41,504 bases of DNA. Source: Pleurocapsaceae cyanobacterium CSU_1_1 (GTDB taxonomy: Bacteria > Cyanobacteriota > Cyanobacteriia > Cyanobacteriales > Xenococcaceae). The DNA is taken from positions 1 to 41,504 of the forward strand of contig JAAUOU010000032.1 in NCBI GenBank assembly GCA_012034765.1, written 5' to 3'. The position numbers and the translations under genes are program-made. This document shows positions 27,233 to 36,184 of the stretch, piece after piece (positions within the stretch are counted from its first letter, which is position 1; each line of letters starts with the position of its first letter). Under the pieces are notes generated by a model. That model made no database searches, was not told the origin of the DNA, and was given only the letters and a program-made list of their open reading frames with translations.

Positions 27233-27325
27233 ATTTTAAATTGCATTGTCCATCACCGATGGCAAGTTAAATTCTCTGGTGAATTCTCTTGAGCTATGGG
27301 ATCAAGTAGATGAGGATTAAATCAG

Positions 27326-29464
27326 CTACTTTGATGGCTTTGCTATTGGTGGTTGTTGCTGGCGTAAATTCTCAACTTTTTGGCGAATTTCAGGATTATA
27401 AAGGCGGAGATAGTTCCAATAATTGCCAAACACCCCCTCAATATAATCTTTGGTTTCGGGAAAAGGTATTTGCGCCACAAAGCGATCGCGATCCTGGATG
27501 TCGTACTGCTGTAGCCAAGTATTAACATTGCTTGTACCTGCGTTATAGCTCGCCACTGCCAACAATGAGTCATCTTGATAACGCTGATGATTATGTTTGA
27601 GATACCATGTGCCAATTTTAATATTGTCGTCAGGATTGGTCAAAGAATAATTGGCAAGCCCAATTTGTTCTGCTGTCCATTTGGCAGTAGGAGGGACAAT
27701 CTGCATTAAGCCAACTGCGCCAACAGCAGAATTAATGGTGGGGTTAAAGGTAGATTCTTTACGCATGACCGAAATTGTCAATAGAGGATTAATTTTTTCC
27801 TGTTGAGAATTTTGCCAGATCTGAGTTTGATAAGGAAAAGGAAACAGGCTTTGCCAATAGGTCTTGGTTTGGCGTAACGCTCGCCACTGCTCTAATTCTT
27901 GGGTCGTTTCTCGTTTAGTTAGATCCCAAATCTGCTTCATTCCCTGGCTATATTGACCTAGCTCTAATAAAAGTACTCCTTCGGCAAACTGCTCGTTAAC
28001 GGATGTTTGCTGAGGATGCTCGATTTCTGACTGTAGCAATAGCCAAGCATCATCATACTGTCCCAAAAAGTATAGTTCTTGTAGTGCTGCCGAACCCATC
28101 GGCAGTGGCTCATAAGTTTTAGTTAAGTCTAAAGCAGGAGCAAGAGAACGTAGTTGGTTAAAATCGCCCACATCCCACCCCAGCATCACCGCAGCACGCC
28201 ACGCCCAATAGGATTGAGGATAAAGCTTAATAATCTGTTGAAAGGTGGTTTTAGCTGCTTCTGGCTGATTTATTTCCATTGCCCATTTGCCCGTTGTATA
28301 GAGTGCTTGGGCAGCAGCATCATACTCCTGATTGGATTTAACTACAGGCTGCATCCATTCCCAGGCATCTTGCTTATTACCTTGTGCTGCTAAATCTTGC
28401 GCTTTTTGCCAGCGATATTCCGCTGCTGAGGTGGAATTACTGTACTGATTGAGTAATTTTTGCCGAGCATCATTGGCAGCATCATACTTGCCAAATCTTT
28501 CATGGACGATCGCCTTAGAGCGATAAGCTTCAGGGGTAGCTTCGGGAAACTTGGCGATCGCTTTTTCTAGATAGACGATCGCTTCATCACCACTAGAGAT
28601 ACTAGCAAGATGAATTAAAGCCTGTCCCGCTTCTTGTGAGTCATGGTATTCTCCCAGTAATTGCTGGTACGCACTTTGAGCGGTATCTAAATTGCCGTTA
28701 CGATGAAATCCTCTAGCAGCGCGGTATAAATTGCGGGGAATTGAGGGGGCAAAAATATAGGCATCGGCAGCTTTGCGATATTCCTCATCCCGCCAGTAAC
28801 CATCAGCGATCGCCTGCCAATCATCGGGAGTTAGTTTAGCGGAATATTTTAAGACGAGGCGATCGCGAATTGGATTTAAATCTTGAGCGCGACTAGATTT
28901 TGTCAACAATAGCAGTAGTTGATACTGATTGGGGTTTTGTCGCAGACGCTGACGAGCGATATTTTGGGTCAGAGGATGATTGGGAAACTGGCTGATTAGT
29001 TGGGCTGATCGAGGTTGCTTTGACCCTAGCAAGACTAGGGCATTGGCACTTAAGGGAGAATTAGGATAGTTTTTAATTAGATAGTTAAGAGTTTTTTCGG
29101 CTGCCTGTGGCTGATTATCTTGCCGATATGCTTGAGCGATTTTAAACAGAATTTGCGGACGCAGTAGAGGATAATTTTGGCTTAAATCTTGGAGATAACC
29201 TAGAGCTTGTTTACCTTTCCCTTGCTGAACTAAATCTGCTGCTAGTAAATAATGGGCGCGTTGGCGATCCCTTTGTTGTTGTGGCGATAAACCTCTTTCT
29301 GGCTGGCTAATTAGAGCAATTAATTGAGATTGTCGGGCAGTAGGAGTAAGCGATCGCAAACTGACTAAAGAAGATGTTTGAGTTTGTTGCCCAGACTTAA
29401 AGAATCGCGCCTGACAGCTACGCAAAGCAAACCAGCCCAAACTGCACAACAGAACTAGCGCCAC
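27326..29464 (-). CDS. Slt-type lytic murein transglycosylase with TPR-like repeats
   Basis: 712 residues. An N-terminal hydrophobic segment (about 2-15) would anchor or export it. A long helical TPR-like superhelix spans about 60-550, and a C-terminal lysozyme-like domain covers about 560-700 with catalytic Glu in MRKESTFNP, then GAVGLMQIVPPTA and ASYNAGTSNV. It cleaves peptidoglycan glycan strands. The only in-frame start is GTG at 29464, which lacks the usual basic N-terminal residues. Upstream, after a seven-A run (minus strand of 29494-29500), an ATG near 29543 in another frame would supply them (MLESLVRPKQPQLHPKK) if one A were added. Confidence 0.88.
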   Translation of the reverse strand: MALVLLCSLGWFALRSCQARFFKSGQQTQTSSLVSLRSLTPTARQSQLIALISQPERGLSPQQQRDRQRAHYLLAADLVQQGKGKQALGYLQDLSQNYPLLRPQILFKIAQAYRQDNQPQAAEKTLNYLIKNYPNSPLSANALVLLGSKQPRSAQLISQFPNHPLTQNIARQRLRQNPNQYQLLLLLTKSSRAQDLNPIRDRLVLKYSAKLTPDDWQAIADGYWRDEEYRKAADAYIFAPSIPRNLYRAARGFHRNGNLDTAQSAYQQLLGEYHDSQEAGQALIHLASISSGDEAIVYLEKAIAKFPEATPEAYRSKAIVHERFGKYDAANDARQKLLNQYSNSTSAAEYRWQKAQDLAAQGNKQDAWEWMQPVVKSNQEYDAAAQALYTTGKWAMEINQPEAAKTTFQQIIKLYPQSYWAWRAAVMLGWDVGDFNQLRSLAPALDLTKTYEPLPMGSAALQELYFLGQYDDAWLLLQSEIEHPQQTSVNEQFAEGVLLLELGQYSQGMKQIWDLTKRETTQELEQWRALRQTKTYWQSLFPFPYQTQIWQNSQQEKINPLLTISVMRKESTFNPTINSAVGAVGLMQIVPPTAKWTAEQIGLANYSLTNPDDNIKIGTWYLKHNHQRYQDDSLLAVASYNAGTSNVNTWLQQYDIQDRDRFVAQIPFPETKDYIEGVFGNYWNYLRLYNPEIRQKVENLRQQQPPIAKPSK

Positions 29465-29725
29465 CAGCTTATGCTGCTTTTTAAATGGAAATCTTTTTTT
29501 GGGTGAAGTTGAGGTTGTTTAGGTCGCACGAGAGATTCTAGCATGAGGTCAACTAGGGAAGAGGAGGATTAATTTCACTTTATATACATACAATGTGTAA
29601 TGCTCGGCGCGTTAAGCGCGATGAATCGACTAACTAGGTTGCTCAAATAATCTGGAACTATGGTTACTTGCTTTGCGTCAAATGTTCATAACTAATCTAT
29701 AAAAGATAATATTTTTTGCCTAATC

Positions 29726-30442
29726 ATGTTTAACGCAAAATATCCTAAAATAGCTACCTCTGGTCTAATGATTTTTTCTGTTTTGGCAGCGACAATTAGC
29801 AGCTTTGCCAATATAACCCCTGCTCAAGCACAGTTATTTCCTGAATCAGGAGCGAATAGAAACCGAGATTACACCCCCCCAAGCAGAAATCGAGACTACC
29901 CTTCCTCAACTAGAGACCGTATTGGGAACAACACCATCCCCACGGGGTTTGTCATTCCCGTCGAATATGAAGAAGAAAAAATTTTAGTGACTCCTGAAGA
30001 AACCGTTCCCATTACTTTGTTAGTGGCGGCTGATATTAAGGACAGCAGACGCAATATTTTGATTCCCTACGGGAGCGAAATTATCGGGGAAATTCAACCT
30101 AGTGACGATGAATCTGGGTCGTTTTTTAGAGCAGATGAAATAGTATTTCCCGACGGTACAACTCAGTCAATTGACGCAGTTTCTGAAGTAGTAACCCGTA
30201 GAGAGACAGTTAAAGAAGGTGCTAAAGCTGGAGATATTCTCCAAGGTGCAGCCATTGGTGGTGCTGCGGCTGCGGTATTGTCGGAAATTTTTGGCGACAT
30301 TGGCGCACTAGAAGTCTTGGGAGGAGCAGGAGCAGGCGCTCTGGCTGGAGTGTTGCTAGGGAAAAATGAAGTTGAATTAGTCTCCATTGACCCCAACAAC
30401 GACTTGGATGTGACTTTACTTAACAGTTTAGCGGTGCGCTAA
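29726..30442 (+). CDS. Exported TrbI/VirB10-like domain protein
   Basis: 238 residues with a signal peptide of about 36 residues ending near PAQAQ. An Arg/Asn-rich linker with NRDY repeats follows (about 43-66). Residues about 80-165 (TPEETVPITLLVAADI, ILIPYGSEIIGEI, FFRADEIVFPDGT) resemble the beta-barrel of the TrbI/VirB10 family. The C-terminal third is a Gly/Ala-rich glycine-zipper-like region (GAAIGGAAAAV, GAGAGALAGVLLG), which could insert in a membrane. No other secretion genes are present, so a cell-envelope role is inferred rather than conjugation. Confidence 0.65.
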   Translation: MFNAKYPKIATSGLMIFSVLAATISSFANITPAQAQLFPESGANRNRDYTPPSRNRDYPSSTRDRIGNNTIPTGFVIPVEYEEEKILVTPEETVPITLLVAADIKDSRRNILIPYGSEIIGEIQPSDDESGSFFRADEIVFPDGTTQSIDAVSEVVTRRETVKEGAKAGDILQGAAIGGAAAAVLSEIFGDIGALEVLGGAGAGALAGVLLGKNEVELVSIDPNNDLDVTLLNSLAVR

Positions 30443-30536
30443 ATTTTAAGTAATTTAGCTTTTGGTTACATTATTAAACAACTTTTAAACTTAATGATCT
30501 AACCCATATATGTATATATATGAATGATTGCGGAAT

Positions 30537-31538
30537 CTAGCTCAGTTGAAAAATAAAGGTTACGAGATCTCCTTTGCCTAAAGCAATGCGATCGCCAGTT
30601 CTCAATCGATGGCGATTACCTTTTTGCAAGGGAGCATGGTTAACATATGTACCATTAGAACTGCCTGTATCCTCGACATAGTATGTATCTCCTTCAATCC
30701 TGATATCAGCATGAACTCGTGATACCACCTCAGAATCAGGATATCCAGAAACATCAATATCAGGAGGAATTTGACCGTTTGGTTTGCCAAAATGAACCAC
30801 ATCTAAGCTTGAGGGAATTTCGATAGTGGTGTTGCTTTGTAAATGCAGTAAACTTGCTCTTTGAATTTGTAGCTGCGTTGCTCCAGGTATTCCTGCCGAG
30901 CTAAAAGGCTGATTTTGTTCGGGAGCTGGAGTTTTTTGGGCTGGAGGTTGATTCTTATTGCTTGCTCCAGTTGCTTGGCTATTTGCTGAAGGTTCAAATA
31001 CTGATTCTGGAGTTTTGCCATCTAAACCTAAATCAGGTATCTCAGAAGGGAAAGGTGTAACATTCTGATTAGAAATAGGTACAGGTTGGACAAATTGAGT
31101 TTCAGGAGGCTCTGGAACAAAATTGTTGGTTGCCTCTGGTTGAACATCGGAAAATCCAACAGGTAATTCTGAATTCTGAGCTATGGTTTGACTGTCATCA
31201 TCTTGATCATCCCAAGGGCTTTGAATTGGTGATGACATTGCAGTTTCGGGTAACATATCCGAGTTATCCCTTAATACAGGTAGCTCGTTAGGCAGAGATC
31301 CCTCTTCTAGGGAAATATTAGGTAATGACCCAATGGCAGTTTCTTCTTCTAAACCTACTGCGCTGGGAGAATTTTCGGCTTGCAAATTAAAACCACATTG
31401 ACCACAAAAAGTAGCATCTGTTTGTACTGAGGCTCCGCAATTCGGACAACTAGCGGTAGCTGGCAGAGGAGTATAACAATTTTCACATTGCAAAGATCCT
31501 TCAGGATTTTGATGATTGCAACTGGGGCAAGTAATCAT
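30537..31538 (-). CDS. Zinc-ribbon and FHA-domain protein
   Basis: 333 residues in three parts. Two N-terminal zinc ribbons have cysteines 4, 7, 18, 21 and 31, 34, 45, 48. A long, disordered Pro/Glu/Gln-rich linker follows (about 55-225). The C-terminal FHA domain (about 238-333) contains SRVHADI and GSSNGTYVN, which recognise phosphothreonine. The protein probably acts as a scaffold responding to Ser/Thr phosphorylation. The next gene in the same direction is the CNB/AAA/Fe-S fusion, about 175 bases upstream; a joint role is speculative. Confidence 0.88.
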   Translation of the reverse strand: MITCPSCNHQNPEGSLQCENCYTPLPATASCPNCGASVQTDATFCGQCGFNLQAENSPSAVGLEEETAIGSLPNISLEEGSLPNELPVLRDNSDMLPETAMSSPIQSPWDDQDDDSQTIAQNSELPVGFSDVQPEATNNFVPEPPETQFVQPVPISNQNVTPFPSEIPDLGLDGKTPESVFEPSANSQATGASNKNQPPAQKTPAPEQNQPFSSAGIPGATQLQIQRASLLHLQSNTTIEIPSSLDVVHFGKPNGQIPPDIDVSGYPDSEVVSRVHADIRIEGDTYYVEDTGSSNGTYVNHAPLQKGNRHRLRTGDRIALGKGDLVTFIFQLS

Positions 31539-31712
31539 AGGGGTTTTAAAAGTAACTATTTCAATATTAACGACATAGATATTTTTTTTTCACTATACTA
31601 TTGTAAGGGTTAAGGTTGGTGAAAATTAGTGAGTAAAAGTGTATTGATTTGATGAAGCTAACTATGCTCAGTAGTTCTTCTGTGTGGTTATTTTATTAGA
31701 ATGACTATAGTA

Positions 31713-34238
31713 TTAAAAACCGACAATTGTTTGCCACATTCCTCTTGCCAAAATTGCGATCGCCAAATGTTGCGAAAGTGAATATTTAAACTGCTGACGG
31801 GCAATCTTTTGAGTCAATAAAATCGACAGTACCACGCCGACAATTAAACAGCTACCCTGTAAAAAAGCAATTACGGCGGGATGAGCCACCAGCATCGGCA
31901 TTGTGCTATTGAAGCCGAAGGTTGCCATTGTCACGGGGAGTATTCTACCTCCCTCACTCAATCCTAAACGTAGATAATGGGCTAAGTTTCCCGCTAAAAC
32001 AAGGGGTAAATAGCCATAGGCTAGCTCAATAAATTTATGAGGTGCATATCTGCGGTTTAATTTACCAATCAAAATATTAATACCTTGAGCTAGTAGGGGG
32101 AAGATCATCGGTGCAGTCAGAACTATGATTGATACTAAAGCATGATTACTAAATCGTTCTAGATGTAGATCTAAACCCAGCCTAACAGATATTTCTGGTA
32201 GACGATGGAGAAAGACCACGTTTAACAGTAAGAACAATAGTGCCACTTCGTAGCTATGGGGTATGTGGGTTGTCCAGAGTTCAATCCCAGGGGGGCGTAA
32301 ATTAAACTCTACTGAACGATGAGGGCAGGCTTTAAGACAAGTCATACAGAGGACGCAATCTTTATTCTCTGTTAACTGAGCGGGATGGGAATAGAGAGGA
32401 CAGCCGTTGGTTTCTTGTCCTTCTCCTTTAGCAGCACCACCTTTATAACATTGGTAAGTAGTACATTCTGCCGAACAAGTCCCCTGTTGCGCCCGCAATT
32501 CCGTCATAGAGAGTTTGGCAAACAAACCGTTCATCCCGCCGATTGGACAAAGATAGCGACACCAGAAACGCCGTTCAAAGATGGTAGAAAAGATCATTGC
32601 CCCTGCGGTGATCAACAGCAATAAACAAGCCGAAAGATAGGCAGTATTTTCTAGATCCCATAGTTCTTCCCACAGCAGTATCAGCGCAAATAAACCAAAC
32701 AAGAACCAGCCACCCCATTGTTCCGCAGCCTGTCTGGGCCATTTTTTAAGCGATCGCGGCCATAAAATCAGGGACATTTTTTGCGTAATCTCGCCATAAA
32801 TCATAAAGGGACATACGGCACACCACAGGCGACCCACAAAGGGAAAGCCAATTAAAATCAGAGGCCACCACCACGCCCAAAACATATTTAGGGCAAAGTT
32901 TTCCTGGCGATTTTGAGGGGCAAAAAATAGAATTAGGACAATAAAGGCAAAAAAGCCCAAAGTGAAGCCATAGTTAATTCTGGTGGGATACCAGTCACTC
33001 CGTAAAAAGTACCTCAGCTGAGGATATCTATTGAGTAAATTTAAGCGGTACTGTTTCTTTTTACTTTGAGATTGCCAAACTACTTCTTCAGTAATCTCAT
33101 CGCACCCCTGGAGTTGAGCCAAAGCGCGTTCGACAATGCTTTCCAATTCCCGTAAATTATTGGGAAAGTCATAGGTTTGAAGATTGCGCACTGCTTCAGG
33201 AGTAATTTTTGTTCTTTGCAGACATTTATTGCGCCCAATTAGACTGAGATAATAGTTGATCTGCTCATCTAGATCTACTTTACGTACTCTTAGAGGCGGA
33301 ACTTTGATCAGATTTGCTACTGCCGAATCGATCGCTGGAATCTTTTGCTCAGAAATAAGAATTATTCTGGCTTGAGATCTTTGAGGTTCGGCTGCTTCTC
33401 CCCCTGGACGGATAATCGGCGTATATAAATTAGTTTGAATAAGCTCGGCGATCGCGGGAATTAATTCTTTTGGCAATAGGTGAATGTTATTGATAACTAA
33501 AGTACCCTCTTGGAGGCTGGCAATTAGTCCTGGTTTTCCCCCACTGCGACCAAATAATTCGGCACCACTAGTCTGTAACTTAGAACAGTCTATTTTAATA
33601 ATTGGTTGGCGACGACTAGCAGAACCAAAGTGAATTAAAGTTGCCAGGTTATCTTTTTCTAATCCTGGTTCCCCAAAAATCAAAACCGACTCTCTGGTTT
33701 GTGCAGCCTGTTTAATTTGCGATCGCAATTTAGTAGCGTAGCGACTTTTACCAATGACACCCCGCTTGGCTTTACTGACCAAATAAGGTCTTAAGATTAC
33801 CTGACGTTCTTGTTCAAACTGTAGCTGTGCTGATAATTCCTTAACCTGGCTGGCTAACTGTTGGGAAAAAGCCTGAGAGATCTGGGGATATTCCTGAATT
33901 AACGCCTGAAACCGCTCACGATTAATCAACCAAACCTGAACTTCTGTAATCGTTTCCACCTGATACTGAGTCGGCTGATCTAACAGTAAAGCATAAAGAT
34001 TTAACACCGTCCCTGATAGCAAACTACTCTGATTAGATTCTAAGATGCTATTACTAGCTAGCCTTCCTGATTGAACAATATATAAAGCATCTGGCGCAGC
34101 ATTTTCAATAATTATCGTTTGCTGAGGAACAATAGTTTGTTCGCTTAAATTACTGGCGATCGCCGTCAAAATATCCGTTGACAAAATGCTCAAACAGGTT
34201 TTTTGCTGAAGAAAAGAGACTAGATCGGGTAAGTTCAT
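31713..34238 (-). CDS. Fusion: cNMP-binding-like sensor, degenerate sigma-54-activator AAA+, multi-pass 4Fe-4S membrane module
   Basis: 841 residues. Residues 1-145 form a Crp-like cyclic-nucleotide-binding domain. Residues 160-385 follow the sigma-54-activator AAA+ fold, but Walker A is GEPGLEKD (189-196), the GAFTGA loop is absent (RSGGKPGL at 231-238) and Walker B is LVINN (247-251) without its acids. About eight membrane helices follow from 423. The NapH/NosR-like motifs WCAVCP (Cys473, 476) and WCRYLCP (Cys560, 564) flank two helices. A Cys cluster (588, 592, 597, 613) precedes a ferredoxin-like 4Fe-4S motif, Cys628, 631, 634, 638. Cyanobacteria generally lack sigma-54, so transcription activation is unlikely. 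Redox-linked membrane signalling is inferred. Confidence 0.85.
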   Translation of the reverse strand: MNLPDLVSFLQQKTCLSILSTDILTAIASNLSEQTIVPQQTIIIENAAPDALYIVQSGRLASNSILESNQSSLLSGTVLNLYALLLDQPTQYQVETITEVQVWLINRERFQALIQEYPQISQAFSQQLASQVKELSAQLQFEQERQVILRPYLVSKAKRGVIGKSRYATKLRSQIKQAAQTRESVLIFGEPGLEKDNLATLIHFGSASRRQPIIKIDCSKLQTSGAELFGRSGGKPGLIASLQEGTLVINNIHLLPKELIPAIAELIQTNLYTPIIRPGGEAAEPQRSQARIILISEQKIPAIDSAVANLIKVPPLRVRKVDLDEQINYYLSLIGRNKCLQRTKITPEAVRNLQTYDFPNNLRELESIVERALAQLQGCDEITEEVVWQSQSKKKQYRLNLLNRYPQLRYFLRSDWYPTRINYGFTLGFFAFIVLILFFAPQNRQENFALNMFWAWWWPLILIGFPFVGRLWCAVCPFMIYGEITQKMSLILWPRSLKKWPRQAAEQWGGWFLFGLFALILLWEELWDLENTAYLSACLLLLITAGAMIFSTIFERRFWCRYLCPIGGMNGLFAKLSMTELRAQQGTCSAECTTYQCYKGGAAKGEGQETNGCPLYSHPAQLTENKDCVLCMTCLKACPHRSVEFNLRPPGIELWTTHIPHSYEVALLFLLLNVVFLHRLPEISVRLGLDLHLERFSNHALVSIIVLTAPMIFPLLAQGINILIGKLNRRYAPHKFIELAYGYLPLVLAGNLAHYLRLGLSEGGRILPVTMATFGFNSTMPMLVAHPAVIAFLQGSCLIVGVVLSILLTQKIARQQFKYSLSQHLAIAILARGMWQTIVGF

Positions 34239-34292
34239 CGGTTAATCCTCGGCTCAGATACTCACACCATAACAAGTTTGAGGGATTAAAAT

Positions 34293-34745
34293 TCAATAGC
34301 TCTTAGCTGTTAGCCATTGAAGCTCCGCTGGCTGGTTTAACTCGCCATAAACAAGAGCATTTTGCTCAAATTTTCGACCTACGGCGATCGCCTCAATACG
34401 ATCGATACCCAAGAGCAACAAACTAGGTTCTGGAGTCCAAACCCCAGTTCGATCCTTACCTAAAGCATCTAACCAAGACCATGGTAGCTCTTGTAAATAC
34501 TCAATTAACTTTTGCTGACGCTGTTGATTTTCTAGCTCAGACAGAGGCTGTGAATAGGGATTTGCAGCGGTTATTAATGCCCAAGCAGGGTAATCGCATT
34601 TAGCAATCAAGTAATCTAATGATCGACAGTACTCGCCAATATAGATCTTAATCGTTTCTTGACCATAGTAGACCTCGTAGATCGCCTGCTCATAAGCCAT
34701 TGTCAAAGCTGCATTAGCCTTGGCTAAGTTTGGTTGCTGGTGCAT
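34293..34745 (-). CDS. DUF3293 protein
   Basis: Small soluble protein of 150 residues. The blocks WALITAANPYSQPLSELEN, WTPEPSLLLLGIDRIEAIAVGRKFEQNALVYG are the DUF3293 signature. The family has no known function. It lies 54 bases upstream of the fusion protein on the same strand, so the two may be co-transcribed. ATG at 34745. Confidence 0.8.
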   Translation of the reverse strand: MHQQPNLAKANAALTMAYEQAIYEVYYGQETIKIYIGEYCRSLDYLIAKCDYPAWALITAANPYSQPLSELENQQRQQKLIEYLQELPWSWLDALGKDRTGVWTPEPSLLLLGIDRIEAIAVGRKFEQNALVYGELNQPAELQWLTAKSY

Positions 34746-34840
34746 TTATAGTCATTTCCATTAATTTCCGCATGTTTATCTGTGATGAAAGTAAGAAGTC
34801 AGAAGCGATTAAATTGAAGTTTTTTTCAACAGTCACCAGC

Positions 34841-34874
34841 AAAACTGCTCCCTAGGTAAAACCCAAAGAGCAGT
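34841..34874 (-). terminator. Rho-independent terminator of psb30
   Basis: On the minus strand ACTGCTC (34874-34868) pairs with GAGCAGT (34850-34844), with a further inner GGGT/ACCT pairing, followed by TTTT at 34844-34841. It sits about 30 bases after the psb30 stop codon. Confidence 0.7.
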
Positions 34875-34904
34875 ATGACAAAAAGATCTAATATAAAAAT
34901 TTTC

Positions 34905-35045
34905 TTAGAGGTCACCACCACGTAAAGCTAACAAAAATATTACTACTGGACCTGAAATCACAATCAAAGCCAGACATAGCAGTTGAAAAATTACGGTAAA
35001 GTTAATACCGCCCACAGCACTAAAAATGTTGGTTACAAAATCCAT
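34905..35045 (-). CDS. psb30: Photosystem II protein Psb30 (Ycf12)
   Basis: Only 46 residues. Reading the minus strand from the ATG at 35045 gives one membrane helix (about 17-41) and the ending VVIFLLALRGGDL, characteristic of Psb30/Ycf12 (family pattern: a hydrophobic helix, then GPxVIxLLALRxGxL). The protein is a peripheral single-helix subunit of the photosystem II core near cytochrome b559. AGGAG lies seven bases before the ATG, and a terminator follows at 34841-34874, so this is an independent small transcript. The N-terminus is longer than in chloroplast copies, as in many cyanobacteria. Confidence 0.9.
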   Translation of the reverse strand: MDFVTNIFSAVGGINFTVIFQLLCLALIVISGPVVIFLLALRGGDL

Positions 35046-35229
35046 CTTTTCTCCTAAAGTTTAACTAAATTAAATCTATAAAAAGTTTTGGCGCGTCCCG
35101 CAAGCCATTACCTATAATACCTGGGAAATATCTGCCGTTTTTCAGCAACGATATAAAAATATATAAACTTTCATTGCGCCACTAAAAATAATCTTAAATT
35201 AATCTGACGATAAACTCAATTATCAACTT

Positions 35230-35958
35230 TTAGTCTGATTTAAAAGCTGCTCCCAAATACAATGCTCCCACCTTGGGATCATTCAATAGGTCGATGCCTC
35301 TACCTTCAAAGCGATCGCAACCATTTTCTAGTACGTAAGCCCGATCTGCCATTGCTAAAGCTTTCTTCGCGTTTTGTTCGACTAAAACAATTGCTGTTCC
35401 TGTTTGATTAATTGCGGTTACTTGCTCTAAAACGGAGTTAACTAAAATTGGCGAGAGAGCAGCAGAAGGTTCGTCGAGCAAAAGTAAATCAGGCTCTAGC
35501 ATTAGTGCTTTCCCCATCGCTAACATTTGTCTTTCTCCTCCTGATAAAGTTCCCGCTTTTTGACGACGGCGAGAACCTAATTTAGGAAACATGGTATAAA
35601 TTTTTTGCTTAAGAGAATCGAGAGAACCACTCCGAATAAACGCTCCCATCTCCAGATTTTCTTCGATAGATAATGAAGCAAAAACATTGGTAATTTGCGG
35701 TACATAGCACATTCCGCGTTTGACAATTTTGTCTGATTTTAGCCCCACAATGTTTTTCCCTTTGAAGATAATTTCTCCCTGTTGTGGAGTCAGCAAGCCA
35801 AAAATAGCTTTGGCTAAAGTAGATTTACCTGCGCCGTTGGGTCCAATAACAGCAACTAATTCACCTGGAGCAATTCGAAAATTGATGCCTTGCAAAATAT
35901 TTAGGTCTTTAACGTATCCCGCATGAACATTGTTGACTTCAAGAAGATTTGTACTCAT
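35230..35958 (-). CDS. LivF/NatE-type ABC transporter ATPase
   Basis: 242-residue ATPase of the branched-chain or neutral amino acid (HAAT) type. Walker A GPNGAGKST, Q-loop in YVPQITNVF, signature LSGGERQML, Walker B LLLLDEPSAAL and the switch region LVEQNAKKAL are complete, so it should be active. In cyanobacteria the NatA-E genes of the N-I transporter are typically scattered, so the orphan position fits NatE; a UrtE-type urea role is less likely as no urt genes are near. Confidence 0.88.
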   Translation of the reverse strand: MSTNLLEVNNVHAGYVKDLNILQGINFRIAPGELVAVIGPNGAGKSTLAKAIFGLLTPQQGEIIFKGKNIVGLKSDKIVKRGMCYVPQITNVFASLSIEENLEMGAFIRSGSLDSLKQKIYTMFPKLGSRRRQKAGTLSGGERQMLAMGKALMLEPDLLLLDEPSAALSPILVNSVLEQVTAINQTGTAIVLVEQNAKKALAMADRAYVLENGCDRFEGRGIDLLNDPKVGALYLGAAFKSD

Positions 35959-36116
35959 GAATTTACTAGTGCCAAAATCTCAGCCCTGTTTATTTGTAAC
36001 AATAATTTATTTTAGATAACTTAATTTTTTAGCTCAGAAAACTAATATTGCAAATATTCTCAAAGCTATTTGACAGATATAATACAGGAGCAAGGCATGA
36101 CAATTTATCTAAGGGC

Positions 36117-36156
36117 GATCAAAGCAAAAGCGACAAATAGAAGCTTTGCCTTGATC
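36117..36156. other. Hairpin downstream of icd
   Basis: GATCAAAGCAAAAGC (36117-36131) pairs with GCTTTGCCTTGATC (36143-36156) with one bulge and one wobble. It lies about 30 bases after the icd stop, in the icd-natE gap. No T run follows, so it may be an mRNA 3'-end stabiliser rather than a standard terminator. Confidence 0.45.
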
Positions 36157-36184
36157 TCGAAGTAGTATTAATAATTTAGATTAA

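Noticed and set aside
27310-27525. 71-residue plus-strand open frame
   Set aside because: It lies inside the 3' end of the transglycosylase gene on the other strand, whose protein is clearly family-like; no signal supports the small frame.
29608-29620. CGCG-TTAAG-CGCG hairpin upstream of the TrbI-like gene
   Set aside because: Arms of only four bases, no T run and no second matching copy; too weak to call.
31713-34238. Functional sigma-54-dependent transcription activator
   Set aside because: No GAFTGA loop, no Walker B acids and no C-terminal DNA-binding domain; the C-terminal half is a membrane iron-sulfur module.
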